From: Candidatus Muiribacterium halophilum
Lineage (GTDB): Bacteria; Muiribacteriota; Muiribacteriia; Muiribacteriales; Muiribacteriaceae
Direction of reading: 5' to 3'
Assembly: GCA_023228995.1 (NCBI GenBank)
Contig: JALOAD010000010.1
Span: 1-64,000 of the forward strand
DNA length: 64,000 nt
A program made the translations under genes and the position numbers. Positions 54,631-63,997 of the stretch are shown here, piece by piece. Positions within the stretch are counted from its first letter, which is position 1; the number at the start of each line of letters is the position of its first letter. The notes beneath the pieces are model-generated. The model had not been told where the DNA came from. It did no database searches and worked only from the letters and a program-made list of their open reading frames with translations.

Positions 54631-55059
54631 TTGAAAATAGATATAATAAGTGTAGGAAAACTAAAAAAAGAATTTAAAGATATATTTGAAATTTATAAAT
54701 CAAGGGTTGATAAAACCTGTATTTTTAACATTATTGAATTAAAAGAAAAAAATATAAATAAAGAAAGTGATGATATAATAAAATTAATTAAAAATGATTT
54801 TTTTAAAATTCTTTTAAGTCCACAAGGGAAATTTATAAAATCAAATGATTTTTTTGGCAATTTACTTTCTATTAATACAAAAATACAATTTATTATTGGT
54901 GGAGCTGAAGGAGTTAATGAAAAATTATTTAAAAATGTTGATGAAGCTATTTCTTTTTCAAATCTTATATTTCCGCATCAGCTTTTTAGAATAATGCTTA
55001 TGGAGCAGATATATAGAGGAATTTGTATAATAAATAATCATCCATATCATAAAGTATAA
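54631..55059 (+). CDS. rlmH: 23S rRNA (pseudouridine1915-N3)-methyltransferase RlmH
   Basis: The 142-aa SPOUT protein has IDIISVGKLKKEF at the start, LLSPQGK, the knot FIIGGAEGV, and LFRIMLMEQIYRGICIINNHPYHK at the end, all typical of RlmH. It methylates helix 69 of 23S rRNA. TTG start with GCGAGGAT upstream. Confidence 0.95.
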   Translation: MKIDIISVGKLKKEFKDIFEIYKSRVDKTCIFNIIELKEKNINKESDDIIKLIKNDFFKILLSPQGKFIKSNDFFGNLLSINTKIQFIIGGAEGVNEKLFKNVDEAISFSNLIFPHQLFRIMLMEQIYRGICIINNHPYHKV

Positions 55060-55069
55060 AGGTGAAATA

Positions 55070-58000
55070 ATGTTTTTTAAATTGATAGATAAGATATTTG
55101 GTATAAGATCAGAGTTATTCTTCTTAGATGTTGTTACAGAACATAGATTTAGATTATACGATTATGAAAGATGTATTGAAAATTATAAAAGATTATTAAA
55201 AGAAATTCCTGAACAGAAAGATAAATATAATTTTAAACTAGCAGTATGTTATAGAAATATTGGTAATAACAAAAAAGCTATAAAACATATCGATGCAATT
55301 ATTGAAAAAACTAGAGATATTATATTAGAAAAAGCAAGAGCTTTGCTTGCTGAAAAATCTGAACAATCTTTGAAATATTTTGAAGAGTGTATATCTGATG
55401 AATATCCTGAATCATTAAAAGAAATTGGGTTTGCATATTTAGAATTCTCACAAAATGTAAAAGCTCTTGATTATCTTATTAAATATCATGATATAAAAAG
55501 CAATGATACTGAGACTATTCTTGAGATTTCACAAATATATTATTTTTTAAGAGATTTTGAAAAATCAATTGAATTTCTTCTTATATACGAAAACACTAAA
55601 GGTGCAGATAGACTTGTTTTTCTTAAAAATAAAGCATTAAATGAAGAAGCTCTTGGTAGATTTAAAGAAGCTGAAAAAATTTTTTCAGAAGTGTTAAAAT
55701 TAAATCCTGAAGATTTAATATCATTTGAACATATTGTTATGCTTTATGAAAATGCTGATAAACAAATTGAACTTCTTGAAATTCTTTTAAATAGAGAAAA
55801 AATATATCCACTTGATCTTGATTTGAAAAAAAAGATAGGAAAAATATATCTTGAAATAAATGAATTAAAAAAAGCAAGAGTATATTTTGGTATATTAGTA
55901 GAAAACAATTATTATGACAGGGATTTTATACAGGATTATCTTGAGTTAAGTGTTCAGTATAAAGATTATGAAAAAGCTGAAACCATAGCTTTAAAGCTTA
56001 TTGATTCAGGAAGTTTTAGAAAAGATGAATTAGCATTATTTTTTACAAAATTGTATTTTAAAACAGGAAGAATAAATCTCGCTCAAAAATATGCAGGTTA
56101 TATTGAGCATAAACAATCAGCAGATAAATGGAAAAATACTCTTAAAACATTGAATACAGATAATATATTTACTTTATATTTTCAAAATGATGATAAATAT
56201 AGTTTAAAAACAATGTGTTCAGGAGTTGTTATAGATAAAGTTGATACAGAAGAAATTGAAATTGTTAAAAATTATTTAAAAGATAAAGAACAAAGCATAG
56301 TTATATATGCAAATTACGAGGATATTTTAATTTCTATACATAATAAATTTGATATTGAAGATTTTATAAAACTAATACATTTAAAAAAGACTAAAATGCA
56401 AAATATAGATGATATGCTTGATATAATTAAACAAATTACTTCTTATTTTGAAAAAAGAAACGAAGTTTTCAGAGCTTTTTTAAGTGCAGCTGATGATAAA
56501 ACTGTAAAAATTCTTTTATTTTTTAATAAATTTTTAAATATATCGCTTTCTTCTTTTTCGATGAAGGATTTTCTCTTAAAAGAATGGAAACTTTATGAAA
56601 AAGAAACAAAAATAAATCTCAATATATCAAAAAGTGAAAACTCTGTTTTTAGAGAAAAAAACATTTGGTATAATTATTTAGATTCAAGAGCTTTATTAAG
56701 TTTTTTTGAAAGTCATTCTGAAAGTTATACTGGTAAATCAGTTATTTTTGTTGAAAATATGTCTATTGCTAACAAAAATTTATCTTTTACAAAAGATTAT
56801 GAAGAATTTTCTTTTTATTATGGAAATTATATATGTCTTAATCATTTTGAAAAATATGCAGAAAAAGAACCTGAAAAGACAAAAAAAATAATATTTTGGC
56901 TTCCATATACAGAAACCGGTTCACTTAATGAAATAAATATAAAAGATAGTTCGATTGAAGCAGATGAAAGAAATTGTATGCAGCTTGAATGTCCTTATTA
57001 TGAAAAATGTTTTTTTCAAAGAGTAAGAAAAGATATATTTAATAGAAAATATGTTGTATCGGATTTTTGTAATAAAGATTATTTCAAAGAAAAATTTGAA
57101 AGGGCTTTTTATTTTATAACCCCTAATATTATCGAAGATATTGTTCAAGGAGATATTTATAGTTTTTCAAAAAATACATGTAATATAAATCAACTTGATT
57201 CTTTTTTAGAAAATATACTTGTTAATTCACAGGAATCTTTTAATTTTTACAGAAAGATTAAAGAAAGTATTATCAAAATAATAAGACTTGAGGAAAGAAT
57301 AATAAAAATATTCAAAGATTCAGAAATTTCTTCTTCATTAAGATATTCAATTGTGGACAATTTATTTTCTGATTTTTCTGTATTTTTAAAAAGATATATA
57401 AATTCAATTGATACATTATCAGAAGATCTTTATGATATTGAAAAATTTGTAAATCCTGTGAAAGCTAATATAGTTGAAATAAATTTTCAGAGAAATAGAT
57501 TAAATAATCAAAAAAAATTATTTCATAATATAACAGAAGAAAACTCAGATTATTGGGTAAGTGTTACTGATAAAAGTATTTTTTTAATTTCAAATATATG
57601 GAATAAAGATGTATTTAAATCAAATATTTATGTAAATTGTTATGAAAACATCAGAAAAATATCAACTTTTATATCAGCGCTTTTTGATGTAAATAAAATA
57701 ATTGATATTGAGTGTGAAATGGAAAAAAGAAAAGAATTTAGTGTTAATCCGGTGTTTATTGATAGAATCGGTAAATATTCACCATTTATAATTAATTATC
57801 TTTATTCTGAAATAGAAGAAAAAACAGATAATACCTATATATCAAAACTTCTTTCTGATAATTCAAAAGTTAGAGATAATATAAAAGATCTTTTTAATCA
57901 AAGTGAAATATGTATTAAAGAAGAAGAGTTTTTAAAACTTCTTTTTGCTATGGCTTTTTCAGGAAAAACAACTGTGTTATATACAGATAATGAAATGTTA

Positions 58001-59077
58001 AAACAAAAAGTTTTTGAATGTGGTATTTCTTGTGTTGAAATTTATAAAACAGATACAGATATGGAAAAAAAATTAAAAGAAAACCTTATAAAGAACAAAA
58101 TATACAATATTGTTATAGTTAATGAAATAGAAGATATTAATGATGAAACAGCTTATGTATTTACAGATAAACAAAATATTAATATAAATGAAATATTTAT
58201 AATATATTTACATAATGAAGTAAAAAAACAACAAAAAAAGATTAATTTCAATATTAGTAATTTTATTTTAAAAAAATATAAAAAAGATTTGTATGTGTCG
58301 GAAGATCAGATGAAAAATATATTTTTTGAAGATTCAGAAATCGTTATAGATTATTTAAAAGAAAAAAATTTAATAAAAAAGAAAGTTTCAAAAAAACCAG
58401 AATTAAATACAACTGGAATGCAGCAGAATATAAAAGATGTTATTTTTAGAAATTATATAGGAATACTAAATAAAAACTCTTTTAAACCTATTTATTCAAT
58501 AAATAATTCCGATATATTTGAAATGCTATATTTTATAAATAAAAATGGATTTCCTGTTAGTCAGGAATATTTATTTATGTTAAAAAAAGAAATTTCATCA
58601 TCTACCGATACAATATATAGAAATCTTTTAAATGTAGTAGAAGGATTAGAATTTTTTAATTCATTTGATGAAATAAGAGTATTTGGAAAAAAAGATTTTC
58701 CACTTGATACATTTAATCTTGAAGATAATTTTTTCTTTTGGTTATTTTATCTTAAAAGGTATGGTTTTTTAAGAATTGATTTTAAAGATAATAATATATC
58801 AGTTCAATTTGTTAAAAAGATTGAAATGGTAATAAAATTTGTAAAAAAAGAATTTGAGAATTTTTCTTATGTTCTTAAAATACTTAATGGAGCTTATGGT
58901 GTCGATATAAATACAAGTACTGATGTAAATATTTTTAAGTTATATGCCGAATTTGAAGATATAGGAATAGAATCTTTATCAATAATGTTAAATGCTTTAA
59001 ATTTTATGGATATAATTGAATCTGAACCTTTGAGAAATTATTTTGAGCGGATTTATCAAATAAAAACAGATTTATGA
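55070..59077 (+). CDS. Giant TPR protein with degenerate DnaQ/DinG-like region (copy B)
   Basis: The 1335-aa protein has TPRs in residues about 20-370 (NKALNEEALGRFKEAEKIF, KLYFKTGRINLAQKYAGY). About 385-520 may be a worn DnaQ exonuclease (FRAFLSAADDKTVKILLFF resembles HRALADAxxTAxLL). From about 560 it follows DinG: FYYGNYICLNHFEKY (Cys589), KKIIFWLPYTETGSLNEI, then NCMQLECPYYEKCFFQRVRK with Cys636, 641 and 647, giving C-x4-C-x5-C as in DinG's [4Fe-4S] site, then YVVSDF where DinG has VVNH. Domain 2 traces: SGKTTVLYTDNEMLKQKV. Walker A and the DEAH box are missing. The length after the TPRs (about 965 aa) fits exonuclease-type DinG. It is a likely paralogue of the 1619-aa protein. Confidence 0.68.
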   Translation: MFFKLIDKIFGIRSELFFLDVVTEHRFRLYDYERCIENYKRLLKEIPEQKDKYNFKLAVCYRNIGNNKKAIKHIDAIIEKTRDIILEKARALLAEKSEQSLKYFEECISDEYPESLKEIGFAYLEFSQNVKALDYLIKYHDIKSNDTETILEISQIYYFLRDFEKSIEFLLIYENTKGADRLVFLKNKALNEEALGRFKEAEKIFSEVLKLNPEDLISFEHIVMLYENADKQIELLEILLNREKIYPLDLDLKKKIGKIYLEINELKKARVYFGILVENNYYDRDFIQDYLELSVQYKDYEKAETIALKLIDSGSFRKDELALFFTKLYFKTGRINLAQKYAGYIEHKQSADKWKNTLKTLNTDNIFTLYFQNDDKYSLKTMCSGVVIDKVDTEEIEIVKNYLKDKEQSIVIYANYEDILISIHNKFDIEDFIKLIHLKKTKMQNIDDMLDIIKQITSYFEKRNEVFRAFLSAADDKTVKILLFFNKFLNISLSSFSMKDFLLKEWKLYEKETKINLNISKSENSVFREKNIWYNYLDSRALLSFFESHSESYTGKSVIFVENMSIANKNLSFTKDYEEFSFYYGNYICLNHFEKYAEKEPEKTKKIIFWLPYTETGSLNEINIKDSSIEADERNCMQLECPYYEKCFFQRVRKDIFNRKYVVSDFCNKDYFKEKFERAFYFITPNIIEDIVQGDIYSFSKNTCNINQLDSFLENILVNSQESFNFYRKIKESIIKIIRLEERIIKIFKDSEISSSLRYSIVDNLFSDFSVFLKRYINSIDTLSEDLYDIEKFVNPVKANIVEINFQRNRLNNQKKLFHNITEENSDYWVSVTDKSIFLISNIWNKDVFKSNIYVNCYENIRKISTFISALFDVNKIIDIECEMEKRKEFSVNPVFIDRIGKYSPFIINYLYSEIEEKTDNTYISKLLSDNSKVRDNIKDLFNQSEICIKEEEFLKLLFAMAFSGKTTVLYTDNEMLKQKVFECGISCVEIYKTDTDMEKKLKENLIKNKIYNIVIVNEIEDINDETAYVFTDKQNININEIFIIYLHNEVKKQQKKINFNISNFILKKYKKDLYVSEDQMKNIFFEDSEIVIDYLKEKNLIKKKVSKKPELNTTGMQQNIKDVIFRNYIGILNKNSFKPIYSINNSDIFEMLYFINKNGFPVSQEYLFMLKKEISSSTDTIYRNLLNVVEGLEFFNSFDEIRVFGKKDFPLDTFNLEDNFFFWLFYLKRYGFLRIDFKDNNISVQFVKKIEMVIKFVKKEFENFSYVLKILNGAYGVDINTSTDVNIFKLYAEFEDIGIESLSIMLNALNFMDIIESEPLRNYFERIYQIKTDL

Positions 59078-59087
59078 GGATTGTTAT

Positions 59088-60782
59088 ATGAAAAAAACTC
59101 TTTTAACTGTCATGATTTTTATGATATTAGCTATATTTAGTTTTTCATTAGATTTAAAAATGGAAAAACTTAAAACAGAAAGATATCCACTTATAAATCC
59201 AGTTGTAAATGTAAGTGAAGATGGAATATCACTTAAAGATGTACAAGCAGAAGATTTAGAAGTGTGGGTAAAAACACAAGTACCTTTTTCAATGGAAAAT
59301 ATGCAACTTCCTCTTTCAATAATAATGATACTCGATAAATCAGGTTCAATGGAACAGGATATAAAAAGATTAAAAGCAGCATCAGGAAGGTTTCTTGAAA
59401 TATTAAAACCAGTTGATGAAATAGCTTTAGTTGCTTTTGATAGAAAAACCTATTTTTTACAGGATTTTACAACTAATAGAGAACTTATAAAAAAAAGTTA
59501 TGAAAATATAAATGCAAAAGGTGCAACAAGATTATATGATACAATAGTAGATTCAATAAATAAATACGCAAAACCTGGAGCTTATACAACTGTTGTATTA
59601 TTTACAGATGGTAAGGATGAAGCTTATGAAGGTTCACTTCCAATATCAAAAAATGTTCCTGAAGATATAATTAGTTTATGTGAAAAAAATGAAATACCTT
59701 TACATATTATAGGTTTTGGAGATAGAATAAATAAAGATGTATTAAAATTATTAGCAGATAAAACACATGGCAATTTTTATCATGCTCCAAAATCCAAAGA
59801 ATTTGCTAGAATTTATGAAAACATCGCAAGAAGTTTTAATGGACTTGTAAATATAACTTATACAACACCATTTAAAGATTGGTATGCAGGTAAGAGATTT
59901 GTTGAAGTTAAAGTTAATAAAGACAATAAGCAAGCTAATGACGAAAAACATTATATAAGAAGTGAAAGTCAGCATATTGTAAGTAATGTAGCCGATAATA
60001 AAGATGTATTATCTCTTCTTGAAAAAGTTCCAAGAGTTACAATTGTAGCATCAGATAGACAAAATAGACTGATTGATGGAAGTTTTAAAATACTTGTAAA
60101 TGGTAAAGTGGTTGATAATGGAAGTATTGAAAAAGGTACAGCAGTATTTAATCTAAAAAATTACTTTTTTGATGAAAATTTCAGGAGAATTCCTGAAAAT
60201 TATGAAAAACTTCATAAAAAAACAGTTCTTTTTACACCTGATCTAAAAATGAGGGTGTTTACAACAGAAGCTGATAATCAATTTGTTCCAATGAAAATTG
60301 AACTAATAAGTTTTGATAATAAAAAAGAATATAGTTTTACTACTACATTTGATGGTATTGGTAATGAATTAGTAACTCAAGATATTGTTGAAGGAGTATA
60401 CAACCTTAGGGTTTTTAATAATTCAAATATTATCCATAAAGATATTATAAAAATAAACAAAGATTATCGTTTGACCAAAGATTATAGATTTGGTAGAATT
60501 ACTTTGAAATCAGATGGAAGTCTTTTTGGAGACAGAGAAAACACTTCATTGAGCATTAGTATTTTAAACGAACATACAGGTGAATTTGTTTATAAAAATG
60601 AAAAACTTTATAAGGTAACTGGTGGTAAAAGCTATTTATTTCTACCTCCGGGAAGATATGCTGTGAGTTTAGAAAACTCAAAAAAAGAAGATCAATATTT
60701 AAAAGGTAGTCTTGAATTTGAAGCAGTTATATTAGGTGGGGAAAATATAAGAACTAATATAAAAAGAGAAGATATAAATTAA
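59088..60782 (+). CDS. Secreted von Willebrand factor A-domain protein
   Basis: The 564-aa protein has a signal peptide (1-21) and a VWA domain (about 75-260) with a complete MIDAS: DKSGSM, GATRLYD and FTDGKDE. A C-terminal region of beta-rich, carboxypeptidase-regulatory-like character follows (about 300-564). Metal-dependent protein binding in the envelope is likely. GAGG precedes the ATG. Confidence 0.88.
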   Translation: MKKTLLTVMIFMILAIFSFSLDLKMEKLKTERYPLINPVVNVSEDGISLKDVQAEDLEVWVKTQVPFSMENMQLPLSIIMILDKSGSMEQDIKRLKAASGRFLEILKPVDEIALVAFDRKTYFLQDFTTNRELIKKSYENINAKGATRLYDTIVDSINKYAKPGAYTTVVLFTDGKDEAYEGSLPISKNVPEDIISLCEKNEIPLHIIGFGDRINKDVLKLLADKTHGNFYHAPKSKEFARIYENIARSFNGLVNITYTTPFKDWYAGKRFVEVKVNKDNKQANDEKHYIRSESQHIVSNVADNKDVLSLLEKVPRVTIVASDRQNRLIDGSFKILVNGKVVDNGSIEKGTAVFNLKNYFFDENFRRIPENYEKLHKKTVLFTPDLKMRVFTTEADNQFVPMKIELISFDNKKEYSFTTTFDGIGNELVTQDIVEGVYNLRVFNNSNIIHKDIIKINKDYRLTKDYRFGRITLKSDGSLFGDRENTSLSISILNEHTGEFVYKNEKLYKVTGGKSYLFLPPGRYAVSLENSKKEDQYLKGSLEFEAVILGGENIRTNIKREDIN

Positions 60783-60817
60783 GAACAGTTAAACGTGAGA
60801 TAGTGAAATAGTGAATC

Positions 60818-60840
60818 AAAATGTTCAGTGAACATTTTTT
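60818..60840 (+). terminator. Terminator after the VWA gene
   Basis: AAAATGTT (60818-60825), loop CAGTG, AACATTTT then TT. The stem has few GC pairs, so it is moderate. Degenerate GTGAAATAGTGA repeats like those at 143-384 lie on both sides (60793-60815 and 60841-60850). Confidence 0.55.
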
Positions 60841-60934
60841 CGTGAAATGGGAAAAGCTTAAAATCCATTCATTGTTTGGTAATTAGCATAAAAAATAAAA
60901 ATTTAAATATTAAATGAGTTTTGGAGGAAAGGAA

Positions 60935-61885
60935 ATGAGATTAACAAAAAAGGGATTTTCTCTTGTCGAACTTATGATTGTTGTTGCAATTATAGGTATA
61001 TTGGTTGCAGCATTGCTTCCACAATTGCAAGGAATGATATTAAATGCTAGGGTATCAAATGCAAAGCAGAGTTTAAAAGCTTTGTCTGATGCAATTGTCA
61101 GATTTAATGCAGTTGAACCAAGAGAATGTGAAAAACTTCAATGGCTTGTACCAAATTATATGCAGGAAATTAAAAGAGATCCTTGGGGTTCAATGTATTC
61201 ACTTTCTCCCGAAGATGGAGTTATAATTTCTTTTGGACCTGATAAAAAACCTGGAGATTTAACAAATCCTAATTCTATTGAAAGAAGAGATAATATTGAA
61301 TTTTATTATAAAGCAAAACTTGGTATTTCACAGGCAAAAGTATCTTTAGATATTGACGGTAATGGTAAACTTAATAATGGTGATAGAATAACAATATTTT
61401 TTACAAGAGTAGCTGAAACTACAAGCGGATATGAAACTGCTGATTTTATTTTTTGTAACATTTTTGAAGAAGACTCTACCAATGAACGTTGGTTATATGA
61501 TAATGCACCAACTGGTGCTGGTGCAACACCTCCACTTATGTTTAATGATTTTAGTTATGTAACTAATCTCACTGTTCCAAATGGTGCATTTAATCATACA
61601 TCGGCATTTACTACACAAGGTTCATTTGGTTTTTTCCCTTTAGATAGTTCAGGCGTGGCAGGTTTAGGAAATGGATATACTTTATTGGGCGGTGCTAATA
61701 TAAATCAAGACGATACTTATGTTACCTTTGAGATTTCAGCTGATCCAAACTGGGAATTAGATGCTGAACTTTTTGTAAGGTTTTCTCCTGGTTCTACAGC
61801 TCCTCAAGTAGGTAAATATAAAGATTCTAGGGGTAATACAGCTATTCAAAATGGTTATAATGTTAAAGTAGAAACTTATTTTTAA
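60935..61885 (+). CDS. Large type II/IV pseudopilin
   Basis: The 316-aa protein has a short leader (MRLTKKG) and the prepilin helix FSLVELMIVVAIIGILVAAL with Glu5, then a GspG-like part (RDPWGSMYSLSPEDGVIISF). About 200 extra residues follow, beta-rich and Gly/Asn/Thr-rich, with D-x-DGNGK calcium-like loop (SLDIDGNGKLNNGDR). It is much longer than usual pseudopilins, so it may carry a surface-exposed domain. ATG 60935 has GGAGGAAAGG upstream; the ATG at 60914 lies before the SD. Confidence 0.88.
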   Translation: MRLTKKGFSLVELMIVVAIIGILVAALLPQLQGMILNARVSNAKQSLKALSDAIVRFNAVEPRECEKLQWLVPNYMQEIKRDPWGSMYSLSPEDGVIISFGPDKKPGDLTNPNSIERRDNIEFYYKAKLGISQAKVSLDIDGNGKLNNGDRITIFFTRVAETTSGYETADFIFCNIFEEDSTNERWLYDNAPTGAGATPPLMFNDFSYVTNLTVPNGAFNHTSAFTTQGSFGFFPLDSSGVAGLGNGYTLLGGANINQDDTYVTFEISADPNWELDAELFVRFSPGSTAPQVGKYKDSRGNTAIQNGYNVKVETYF

Positions 61886-61895
61886 TAGAAATTAT

Positions 61896-61930
61896 AAAAA
61901 AAGCTGCCTTTATGGCAGCTTTTTTTTTTT
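61896..61930 (+). terminator. Strong intrinsic terminator
   Basis: GCTGCC (61903-61908), loop TTTAT, GGCAGC (61914-61919), A-run before and an 11-nt T-run after. It ends the pseudopilin transcript just before the next promoter. Confidence 0.95.
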
Positions 61931-61934
61931 AGAT

Positions 61935-61964
61935 TTGACCCTTAAGCTATGTTTTATGTATAAT
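61935..61964 (+). promoter_or_regulatory. Promoter for a leaderless gene
   Basis: TTGACC (61935-61940), 18 nt, TATAAT (61959-61964). The ATG at 61971 is 6 nt after the -10, so transcription should begin at the start codon. Confidence 0.8.
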
Positions 61965-61970
61965 CGTTTG

Positions 61971-62675
61971 ATGAAGACAAAGACAAAGTATAGATTTAAT
62001 TTTAAAAAATTTGCATTAAATGTTTTTATATTAATTGTTTTTATAATAATATCTTTTTTTTTAAAATTACATATTTCTGATATAATTACTCATAGAGAAA
62101 GTGAAAAATATAATATTGTAATTCTAAAAAGAGCGGTACAGAGTGCTGGAAATATTAATACTTATAAAATTGCACAGGATTTTTTAAATAAATTTCCAAA
62201 GTCAGATTATAAAGGTTATGCATATTTTATAACTGGTAAATATTATTATGAAAAAGGTGATTATAAAAAAGCAATAGCTGATTTTCAAAAAGCTTCTGAT
62301 AATTATCTTGAAGAGGAACTTAAAATAATATTATATCTTCATATTTCATATAATTATATGTGTATAAATGATATAGTATCATCAAGTGAATATGCTAATA
62401 AAGTATATGAACTTCTTGAAAAAGGTAAACTTAAATCGCTTGCAGCTTTTCAGCTTGGTCTTTGTTATAGTGCATTTAAACTTTTTGATGAAGCTATATT
62501 AAAGTTTGAAGAAGTAAGTGAAAAATCCGAGGATGATGAGCTTATAAGGCAGGCTGAAGAAGAAAAACTTAAAATATTAAAAAAACTGGATTTGCAGAAA
62601 GCTGAAAAATTCGAAAAAATAATAATTAATAAATATAATCAGGACAATTATAATGAAAAAAAAATATCTCCTTGA
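61971..62675 (+). CDS. Membrane-anchored TPR protein, predicted leaderless
   Basis: The 234-aa protein has a basic N-terminus (KTKTKYRFNFKK), one helix (about 15-32) and TPR units (FITGKYYYEKGDYKKAIADFQ, AAFQLGLCYSAFKLFDEAILKF). It resembles YfgM/BamD-like envelope TPR proteins. The TTG at 61935 is the promoter itself, so ATG 61971 is chosen. It overlaps the next gene by 23 nt. Confidence 0.82.
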   Translation: MKTKTKYRFNFKKFALNVFILIVFIIISFFLKLHISDIITHRESEKYNIVILKRAVQSAGNINTYKIAQDFLNKFPKSDYKGYAYFITGKYYYEKGDYKKAIADFQKASDNYLEEELKIILYLHISYNYMCINDIVSSSEYANKVYELLEKGKLKSLAAFQLGLCYSAFKLFDEAILKFEEVSEKSEDDELIRQAEEEKLKILKKLDLQKAEKFEKIIINKYNQDNYNEKKISP

Positions 62676-63987
62676 ATTAATTAACTATCTTGAAGAATAT
62701 GTTTATCATAATAATGAAATGGCAGAAGGATTTCTTACACTTGCTCATTTTTATTATTTATCTAAAGATAATGATAATTTTTTAAAGAATTTAGATATAT
62801 TTTTAAAAAAATCTAAAGATAAAAATCTTTATGAACTTGAAAAACTTGCTTTTTTTGATGAATCTTTTGATATTGTATTAAGAGAAGAATTATATTATTT
62901 TCTTGAAAATTCATATTCAGCTTGCTCTTGGGATAATCGTTTTATTGAGAAAAGTCTTGATTTTATAGAAAGTGTTTCTAAAGATGTATTTCTTAAACCT
63001 TATTTTTTATGTGAACTTTTAAAAAATTCATTTGAAAAATCTGATTATATTATAGCAGGTAATCTTCTCAAGAATATTCTTTCAAATTATTCAAATTCTA
63101 AATGGGAAATTTTAGCTATGACTTTTTATGCTGATATTATGAAAAAAACTGGAACTCAAAAGCTTGATGATATTAAAGATAAAGATGAATTTTTAAATGA
63201 TTTTAGAGAACATGTTCTTTATTTTGCTCAAAAATATCCGCAAGAAGAAAAAGCATGTGAATATCTTTTTTGTTTAGGAGAAATTCTTAAAACTAATAAT
63301 GAATATGAAAAAGCTGTGAAACTTTATTCAAGAATATCAGATATATATAATGATGAAATTATTAAAGTAAAAGTTTTATTTGAACTTGGTAAAATATATC
63401 ATAAACAAGGTAATTCTGATAAAACTATTGAAATTTATACTGAACTTTTTAATAATTTTGAGACTAAAAAAGAAATTATTGAAATAAAATTTGAGTCGGC
63501 AGGATTTTTGGCAAAACAGGGTTTTTATAAAAATGCTTTTCTTATATTTAGAGAAATTGCAGAAAAGTTTAAAAATACCCGTTGGGCTGAAAGTTCATCA
63601 AATAAAATACTTGAAATTGGTAAAAAACTTTTTGATAATAATAGATATGAAGATAGTGAGTATATGTTTGAACAAGTTATTAAATTAAAAAATAATCGAG
63701 ATGATGTTTCTTGGGCTTTATATTATGTTGGCAGAATTAATGAATTTTACGCTAAAAACTCGTTTTCTTGTGATAAAAGAGAAAAATCTAAATTAAAAGC
63801 TTTTGATATTTTTTCAAGAATTGCTCAAAATTATAATGATAATAAAGAGATTTTAGGTAAAATTGATCCGGTTTTTTTTGAAGAAATACCAAGAACAGAA
63901 AAACTTAAAAGTTTTGATTTTAATTATATAATATTAATTGTATCTATATTACTTCTTGCAGTAATTGTGTTTCTTAAAATCAGCTAA
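62653..63987 (+). CDS. TPR protein with C-terminal membrane anchor
   Basis: The 444-aa protein has no signal peptide. TPRs run throughout (YLFCLGEILKTNNEYEKAVKLY, VLFELGKIYHKQGNSDKTIEIY, YEDSEYMFEQVIKL), and a C-terminal helix (about 425-442, YIILIVSILLLAVIVFL) anchors it. AGGA lies 9 nt before the ATG. It is coupled to the previous TPR gene. Confidence 0.85.
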   Translation: MKKKYLLELINYLEEYVYHNNEMAEGFLTLAHFYYLSKDNDNFLKNLDIFLKKSKDKNLYELEKLAFFDESFDIVLREELYYFLENSYSACSWDNRFIEKSLDFIESVSKDVFLKPYFLCELLKNSFEKSDYIIAGNLLKNILSNYSNSKWEILAMTFYADIMKKTGTQKLDDIKDKDEFLNDFREHVLYFAQKYPQEEKACEYLFCLGEILKTNNEYEKAVKLYSRISDIYNDEIIKVKVLFELGKIYHKQGNSDKTIEIYTELFNNFETKKEIIEIKFESAGFLAKQGFYKNAFLIFREIAEKFKNTRWAESSSNKILEIGKKLFDNNRYEDSEYMFEQVIKLKNNRDDVSWALYYVGRINEFYAKNSFSCDKREKSKLKAFDIFSRIAQNYNDNKEILGKIDPVFFEEIPRTEKLKSFDFNYIILIVSILLLAVIVFLKIS

Positions 63988-63997
63988 GGAGTTTATT

